Part shown: piece after piece, positions 59,140 to 64,000 of the stretch
How positions within the stretch are numbered: position 1 is the stretch's first letter
Layout: each line of letters begins with the position of its first letter
From: Roseivirga sp.
Lineage (GTDB): Bacteria > Bacteroidota > Bacteroidia > Cytophagales > Cyclobacteriaceae
Direction of reading: 5' to 3'
DNA length: 64,000 nucleotides
Assembly (NCBI GenBank): GCA_018402485.1
Contig: JAGYIY010000003.1
Span: forward strand, 186,001 to 250,000
The notes under the pieces: generated by a model
What the model was told of the DNA's origin: nothing
The model's database searches: none
The model's input: only the letters and a program-made list of their open reading frames with translations
Made by a program: the position numbers and the translations under genes

Positions 59140-61073
59140 GGTACTTCATCATCACTGTTATTTTTTTATTTGGGCTAATTCCACAAGTTACAATGGCTCA
59201 GAATACGGGCTTGGGTGGCTTTGCTAACTCGTCTAGTGATTCATTACTTACTGCCAGAAGCCAGGCCAGAGATGCAGAAAGCAGGGCCAATACCGGAAAT
59301 TACAGTGCAAGTACCACACGCTTCACTTATGAGAGAGATTTTAAGTTCAATACCATCAACTTTCAGCGTCCGGATACCCTGCCAGATAATTTGCATCGCT
59401 TTACCGATTTAGCACGTTTTGGATATACCGGACAAAATCTAGGGAACATAGGTACTGCCTATCGTGCTTTATTTCCTGAACCCAATTTAAAAATAGGGCG
59501 CCAGTCTGGTTACCATGCTTTCGATGCTTTTGCCACCACACCAGACGATATCCGCTATTTCGACACACGTTCTCCATTCACCGATGTGCAAGCTTATTTT
59601 GGGGGGAATGGTCGGGCGGTGACTAAGGTAACTTTTACGCTCAATGATAGTACGCAGTTTAACATAGGTGGATCATTTAATGCCATTCGTTCCGATAAAC
59701 AATTGGCTTTCTTAACGCGTGGCGATCGCCAAGTTCAAGGCAATGATTTTAATATTTTTGGATTTCTGAGGCCACAAAATATACCTAAATACTTACTTTT
59801 ATTTAATGCGACTCAATTCAAACACACCGTAAATGAACAAGGAGGAATCATCGATCCTGCTTTGGATGTTGACAATGAAGAAGCAGATTTCTTTGCCTAC
59901 CAAGATGCTAGCGTACTTTTAACAGAGGCTAAGCATGTAGATCAGCGCAGCGGACTTCATATTTATCAACAATATGATTTTGATTCACTTTTTCAGTTTT
60001 ATCATAGTGGTACTTTACAAAGCCAAAAAATTCAGTTTGATGATGTCATTGAAATGAATGGTTCAGATTCTCTATTTTACAAGCCGCCAGCCTCCGGATT
60101 GAGCGTGGATACACTCTCAGAAAAGACTCGATTCTCGGCATTTACCAATGAAATTGGCATCAAAGGGCAAACGCCAAAGTTTTCCTACACAGCCTATTAC
60201 AAAAACAGAATTGTTGGGTTTGATATTGAAAATAATGATTTTAAGCAGAAAAGAACAGAGCATTATGTAGGAGGAACGTTAAGGCAAAACATTACGTCTA
60301 AGCTATTTTTAGTCGCTTCAGGTGAATTTTTATTCGATGGGGCGTATTATTTGAACGGGATTTTCACCGGCAATTTGTTTGAAGTTACCTATGCTAGACA
60401 AAGCCGATTACCTTCTTTTTTGGAGAGCCGCTACGAAGGCAAGCAAAGGCAATGGGAAACAAATTTTGAAAATCAAATATCCGACTACCTAAAGGCTGAA
60501 GTGAAGTTGAATGCGGGTGCCTTCTATCTGCGGCCTTTTCTTTCATTTCATAGAATGTCGAATTACATTTTTTTTAATCAGGAAAAGATGCCTGATCAAG
60601 CATCACGGGATGTGGTAGCCATACAGCCAGGGCTTGAAATGGATTGGAAGATCAATTCGAAATTTACTTGGAAAAACACCCTGATGTACCAGCAGGTTTC
60701 GGGAGCTTCTTCCGATGCCTACCGTTTACCCCAGTGGTTGGGCCTTTCACAAATTAGCTATAAAAATGTGCTTTTCGATGGTAAAATGATTTTACAGACT
60801 GGAATTGACGCCCATTTTAGAAGCGCATATCAAGCCTTGGCCTATGATCCTATGATACAACAATTCCACTTGCAAGACGATTTTACCAATGATAGTTTCG
60901 TGAAAATTGATATCTTCCTCAACTTTAAAGTCTCAAATTTTTTCCTTTTCCTCAATGTAGCGCATGTTAATCAAGGCCTATTTTCAGAAGAAAATGGCTA
61001 TTTTATCACGCCTTTTTATACGGGTATGCCTCAGACCATAGACCTCGGCTTACGGTGGATGTTCTTTGACTAG
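59136..61073 (+). CDS. putative porin (Porin_10 family), TTG start
   Basis: 645 residues. The signal peptide MRYFIITVIFLFGLIPQVTMAQ can only begin at the TTG at 59136, because the next ATG is at its C-terminal end. The TTG overlaps the lpxK stop (TTGA), so expression is coupled. Beta-barrel features run throughout, with ITPFYTGMPQTIDLGLRWMFFD as a terminal aromatic strand. I place it with the Bacteroidota putative porins (PF14121). Convergent with DUF3078. Confidence 0.8.
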   Translation: MRYFIITVIFLFGLIPQVTMAQNTGLGGFANSSSDSLLTARSQARDAESRANTGNYSASTTRFTYERDFKFNTINFQRPDTLPDNLHRFTDLARFGYTGQNLGNIGTAYRALFPEPNLKIGRQSGYHAFDAFATTPDDIRYFDTRSPFTDVQAYFGGNGRAVTKVTFTLNDSTQFNIGGSFNAIRSDKQLAFLTRGDRQVQGNDFNIFGFLRPQNIPKYLLLFNATQFKHTVNEQGGIIDPALDVDNEEADFFAYQDASVLLTEAKHVDQRSGLHIYQQYDFDSLFQFYHSGTLQSQKIQFDDVIEMNGSDSLFYKPPASGLSVDTLSEKTRFSAFTNEIGIKGQTPKFSYTAYYKNRIVGFDIENNDFKQKRTEHYVGGTLRQNITSKLFLVASGEFLFDGAYYLNGIFTGNLFEVTYARQSRLPSFLESRYEGKQRQWETNFENQISDYLKAEVKLNAGAFYLRPFLSFHRMSNYIFFNQEKMPDQASRDVVAIQPGLEMDWKINSKFTWKNTLMYQQVSGASSDAYRLPQWLGLSQISYKNVLFDGKMILQTGIDAHFRSAYQALAYDPMIQQFHLQDDFTNDSFVKIDIFLNFKVSNFFLFLNVAHVNQGLFSEENGYFITPFYTGMPQTIDLGLRWMFFD

Positions 61074-61972
61074 TCCTTTGATTTAAACAAAGAAAAGTTA
61101 ACCCCGAAATTGAGTACATGTTTGAATTGAACCGCCGTATCTAGGGTTCCGTCTTCCATTTCAATTAAAATGTCTTCATCGTATATTAACTGTGTGCCAA
61201 AGGTAGCATTGAACCATTTATTGATTTTCATGACCAATAAAGTTTCCCAATTGGTATCAATGGTGCCCAATTCTTCATAAGAGGAAAAGAAATTTAACGT
61301 ACTGGTTAAACGGATATTTTCCATAATAGGAAGGTCCAAATTAGCCAAGAAATTGGCTCCAAATTCTGCTCGACTATTTTTACCCGGATCTACACCAAAG
61401 GCTCCAGCCGCTGCTAAATCATTGTCTGACACAAAGGTGAATTTTCCTGCTGCAGGAGAAAAGGAGAAGCTGATAAAACCTGCTGGTTGATAATCAAAAC
61501 CCAAGTTAATGGACAGGTAACCAGGGGCCATGAAGGAAGATATTTTATTACTCAATTCTTCACCTGGATTGGTCGGATCCGCTCGGAAGGTACGTCCTTC
61601 CAATAATTGAGTTCTAAAAATACCAGAGGCAGATAACTTTAATTTTTCATTGAGTTTATTACTGAAACTTGAAAGTAAAATGATGTTATCATCGGTTTTG
61701 CGAAACTCTTGTTCTCCTACTTTGGCACCCCCTAAAGCAAAATCTAACTGGTTTATCCATTGGCTATTCCCTTGCTTTCTTACCCATTTGGTATTGAAAA
61801 CTGTCCCCAAAGCAATCGAGTTTTCACCACCGGCAGCCCAGTTAGATAGGCCCACATTGGCGAAATTAACGCCCCAGCTTCCTGATTTTTCAATTACAAC
61901 GCTGTCGGCATCTTGTGCAAGGGTGAAAAGGGGTGCAGCAAGAAAGAAGAGAATCGTGTAAAGTTTTTTCAT
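61070..61972 (-). CDS. DUF3078 protein, secreted
   Basis: 300 residues with a signal peptide ending at TLAQ (near 19). The family pattern SWGVNFANVGLSNWAAGGENSIALGTVFN opens the mature part; the rest is beta-rich with repeated KLNEKLKLSASGIF, YLSINLGFDYQPAGFISFSFSP and NIRLTSTLNFFSSY elements, indicating an outer-membrane barrel. Role unknown. It shares its last four bases with the porin gene on the other strand. Confidence 0.87.
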   Translation of the reverse strand: MKKLYTILFFLAAPLFTLAQDADSVVIEKSGSWGVNFANVGLSNWAAGGENSIALGTVFNTKWVRKQGNSQWINQLDFALGGAKVGEQEFRKTDDNIILLSSFSNKLNEKLKLSASGIFRTQLLEGRTFRADPTNPGEELSNKISSFMAPGYLSINLGFDYQPAGFISFSFSPAAGKFTFVSDNDLAAAGAFGVDPGKNSRAEFGANFLANLDLPIMENIRLTSTLNFFSSYEELGTIDTNWETLLVMKINKWFNATFGTQLIYDEDILIEMEDGTLDTAVQFKHVLNFGVNFSLFKSKD

Positions 61973-62087
61973 GTTTTGGTTTTGTCGTTTGGAGACATAA
62001 AAATGGGAGTTTTTATTAAATATTCAAAGAATAAATGAAATGCTGCCCGAAATAACGTTTGTTCTTTACACTTTCGGTCAAACCAGC

Positions 62088-62095
62088 TACTTTTG
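62088..62095 (+). promoter_or_regulatory. -7 promoter element of miaE, possibly giving a leaderless mRNA
   Basis: TACTTTTG matches TAnnTTTG and ends only 4 bp before the ATG at 62100, so the transcript should start at or near the start codon. The -33 half is unclear. Same geometry as 15066-15073. Confidence 0.35.
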
Positions 62096-62099
62096 TTCC

Positions 62100-62705
62100 A
62101 TGGGAAAAGACTTGACCAATCACGTTTTAGGACTTCAATTGCCTACAGATCCACGATGGGTGAATATTGCTGAAATGCATATGGAAGAAATACTGGTAGA
62201 TCATGCCTACTGCGAACAAAAAGCAGCTAGTTCATGCATTTCTTTGATTGTCCAGTTCCCGGATTTTCCGGCATTGGTAGATATGATGACAGATGTGGTA
62301 GCAGAAGAATGGAGTCATTTTGAGCGGGTTATGGAACACCTCAAAAAAAGGGGCATGTCTTTAGGACCTCAACGTAAAGATGAGTACGTCATGCGTTTGC
62401 AGCAGGTACTTAAGAAAGGAGGGAGTCGAGAAGATCAGCTGGTGGAAAAGTTATTGATGAATGCTTTGATTGAAGCGCGTAGCTGTGAACGGTTTAAATT
62501 ACTCCATCAGCAAATAATGGATGAGGAACTCAAAAAATTCTATTTCGAGCTGATGGTATCTGAAGCAGGTCATTATAAGAATTTCATCGAATTAGCTCAA
62601 ACGGTAAAGTCTGAAGCGTATGTAAGGCAGCGTTGGAAGGAGTTTTTAGTAGCCGAAGCGGAAATCATGGCTACTTTAGAAGTACGCGGAGATCGGATGC
62701 ATTGA
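62100..62705 (+). CDS. miaE: tRNA-(ms2io6A)-hydroxylase MiaE
   Basis: 201 residues from the ATG at 62100; the frame opens 20 codons earlier but those residues are not family-like. Ferritin-like di-iron protein: MHMEEILVDHAYCEQKAASS (27-45) and VAEEWSHFERV (67-77) give the first Glu-ExxH pair, and EARSCERFKLL with SEAGHYKNF supplies the second. It hydroxylates the isopentenyl side chain on A37 of tRNA using oxygen, implying an aerobic life. Confidence 0.93.
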   Translation: MGKDLTNHVLGLQLPTDPRWVNIAEMHMEEILVDHAYCEQKAASSCISLIVQFPDFPALVDMMTDVVAEEWSHFERVMEHLKKRGMSLGPQRKDEYVMRLQQVLKKGGSREDQLVEKLLMNALIEARSCERFKLLHQQIMDEELKKFYFELMVSEAGHYKNFIELAQTVKSEAYVRQRWKEFLVAEAEIMATLEVRGDRMH

Positions 62706-62925
62706 TGATCGGAGGCTGGAGCCTAGACAGAGCAGAGGTTAGAAGCTGAAGGTTGGAAGTTTGTACTTCTCTAAAAAATTTGACCGTGATTCGTCATTAA
62801 CTATTGATAATTCCTCATTGAAAATTGTTAATTGAAAAATGTACTTCCCTAAAGAACGTTGACCGTTTGGTACAACATTCTTTTATTATTTCCGTCGGGC
62901 AATGATGAGCCTGAGGTACTTTTCA
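62706..62925. other. 220 bp gap with an imperfect direct repeat
   Basis: Two copies of a 26-27 bp sequence (TGTACTTC...GACCGT; 62762-62787 and 62840-62866) frame a short AT-rich stretch with TTAATTG-like words. GGAGGCTGGAGC and GAAGCTGAAGGTTGGAAG purine-rich words precede it. No gene, tRNA or terminator recognised. Confidence 0.5.
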
Positions 62926-64000
62926 TCAACAAATCTCATAGGCTTTACCCGGTAGCTGACGAACATGTCCTGAAAATTCAAGCTGTAATAGCATATTGGC
63001 CATTTTGTTCAAGGGTATTTCACATTGCCAACTCAGTTCATCGAGATGCATCTTCTGACCGTTTTTGTACAAAACATGTATGATTCGCTGTTCTTCTAGG
63101 CTTAAGGCATTGAACAATTCGGGACTGTTTTTTAGGTCTCTTTTCTCCGGTAAGTCCCAGTTCATAGCTTCTACAATATCGCGAAACGCTGTATAAATAG
63201 AAGCCTTTAAATTTCGGATTAAGAAATTACAGCCTTCAGAGTAGGTTTTCCCCAATTCTCCCGGTAATGCAAAAACGGATTTATCGTAGCTATGTGCCAA
63301 ATTGGCGCTGATTAAAGCTCCTCCTTTGCGTGCAGCTTCCACTACCACTAAGGCATCGGATAGTCCTGCAATGATGCGATTGCGTGCTGGGAATAAACGG
63401 GCATCAGCTTTTGTACCAATGGGGTATTCACTCACCAAACCTCCTTGAGCAAGCATTTTTTCGGCGATCTGTCGGTGCTGGGTGGGGTACACATGGTCTA
63501 AGCCACAGGCCAAAACACCAATGGTAGGCAAATTTTGATTGATAGCCTCTTGATGACTTTTTACATCAATTCCATAGGCCAATCCCGAAATCACTACATC
63601 AACATGGTTCTTGGCTTGCCTTACCAATTCTTCTGTTTGTTGTAAGCCATAACGGGTGGCTCTGCGTGTACCCACAATGCCTAAGGTTTTTTTTGGGTTA
63701 AGATCTACTTCGCCTTTGCTGTAGAGTATAATGGGGGCATCTTGAATCAGGCGCAACCGTTCGGGAAAGTCATTTTCCTTGTAATAATGCACCTTAATGT
63801 TTGCCTTGGCAGACCTTTCTAGGATTTCATCGGCTTCACGCAAGAGTTGTTCAGGATTGCTGAGTAAAGCAGTTAATTTTTTCCCCATACCATTGACCTT
63901 GGCAACTTTGCCCTTAGTGGCTTGAAAGACTGCTTTCGGGGTTTCTAAATGGTTTATGAGCTGCTTGGCTAGCACAGGGCCAATGCCTGAAACCAAAGAA
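62926..64000 (-). CDS. dprA: DNA-processing protein DprA (5' end cut by window edge)
   Basis: At least 358 residues, open past the right edge; the real start is outside. An N-terminal helix-hairpin-like part (SGIGPVLAKQLINHLETP) precedes the Rossmann core with LGIVGTRRATRYG, ISGLAYGIDVKSHQEAI, TIGVLACGLDHVYP and the PARNRIIAGLSDALVVVEA segment. The end carries a winged-helix domain (LSLEEQRIIHVLYKNGQKMHLDELS). DprA loads RecA on incoming single strands in natural transformation. The ORF's apparent TTG start at 63996 is only an edge effect. Confidence 0.93.
   Translation of the reverse strand, partial: SLVSGIGPVLAKQLINHLETPKAVFQATKGKVAKVNGMGKKLTALLSNPEQLLREADEILERSAKANIKVHYYKENDFPERLRLIQDAPIILYSKGEVDLNPKKTLGIVGTRRATRYGLQQTEELVRQAKNHVDVVISGLAYGIDVKSHQEAINQNLPTIGVLACGLDHVYPTQHRQIAEKMLAQGGLVSEYPIGTKADARLFPARNRIIAGLSDALVVVEAARKGGALISANLAHSYDKSVFALPGELGKTYSEGCNFLIRNLKASIYTAFRDIVEAMNWDLPEKRDLKNSPELFNALSLEEQRIIHVLYKNGQKMHLDELSWQCEIPLNKMANMLLQLEFSGHVRQLPGKAYEIC

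Overview
The window reads as ordinary chromosome of a Bacteroidota bacterium, most likely a Cytophagales-type, aerobic, non-fermenting, menaquinone-using marine or soil organism. Evidence: a PorX-type response regulator/PglZ protein (regulator of the type IX secretion system), lpxC start next to lpxD plus an HD phosphohydrolase, the long form of IspG, Haem_bd, DUF4159, DUF3078 and Porin_10-type proteins, very weak Shine-Dalgarno use, and many TAnnTTTG -7 promoter motifs. There are no rRNA or tRNA genes, prophage or CRISPR arrays that I can see; the only mobile DNA is a short Y1-transposase (RAYT-like) locus with its repeats near 40.0-41.7 kb.

Layout. 0-3 kb: lipid A genes lpxC (cut by the window edge) and lpxD behind an HD hydrolase. 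2.9-6.1 kb: porX, tsaE, alanine dehydrogenase. 6.2-10.5 kb: a haem-binding protein, then three YceI-like periplasmic proteins around an outer-membrane porin, ending in a BLUF blue-light sensor. 10.7-15.5 kb: SGNH lipoprotein and SMC. 15.5-20.9 kb: BlaI/M56 regulatory pair, DUF4159, Nudix, LOG and a Na+/H+ antiporter. 21-25 kb: six-hairpin glycosidase lipoprotein, coiled-coil protein, TPR protein. 25.3-31.9 kb: adenine deaminase, DEDDh exonuclease, Mpl ligase, then dnaB and a quinone-oxidoreductase-like protein. 31.9-37 kb: MlaF/MlaE transporter, SDR, IspG, two small proteins. 37-40 kb: lipoprotein, Rieske oxygenase, nucleotide pyrophosphatase.

40.0-41.7 kb is the accessory part: 24 head-to-tail copies of a 24-bp unit, each holding the hairpin GCCCTTTCAGGGC; a composite multi-hairpin element; a Y1/HUH transposase of 150 residues; a second tandem array of thirteen 16-bp units centred on AAGCGCTT; and a second copy of the composite element. 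This is the most unusual structure in the window.

41.9-64 kb: cardiolipin synthase, menB, a cation-transporter-like protein, a giant BNR/VPS10-like propeller protein, an OM barrel protein, a LexA/CI-like repressor with a dyad at its own promoter, the menaquinone operon (hotdog thioesterase, menF, menD, menE), a histidine phosphatase, nif3 and its zinc-ribbon partner, lpxK coupled to a TTG-started porin, DUF3078, miaE, and the 3' part of dprA, which runs off the right edge. Most genes sit in short operons of two to four with overlaps of 1-11 bp, and envelope biogenesis (lipid A, peptidoglycan recycling, phospholipid transport, cardiolipin, porins) is the commonest theme.
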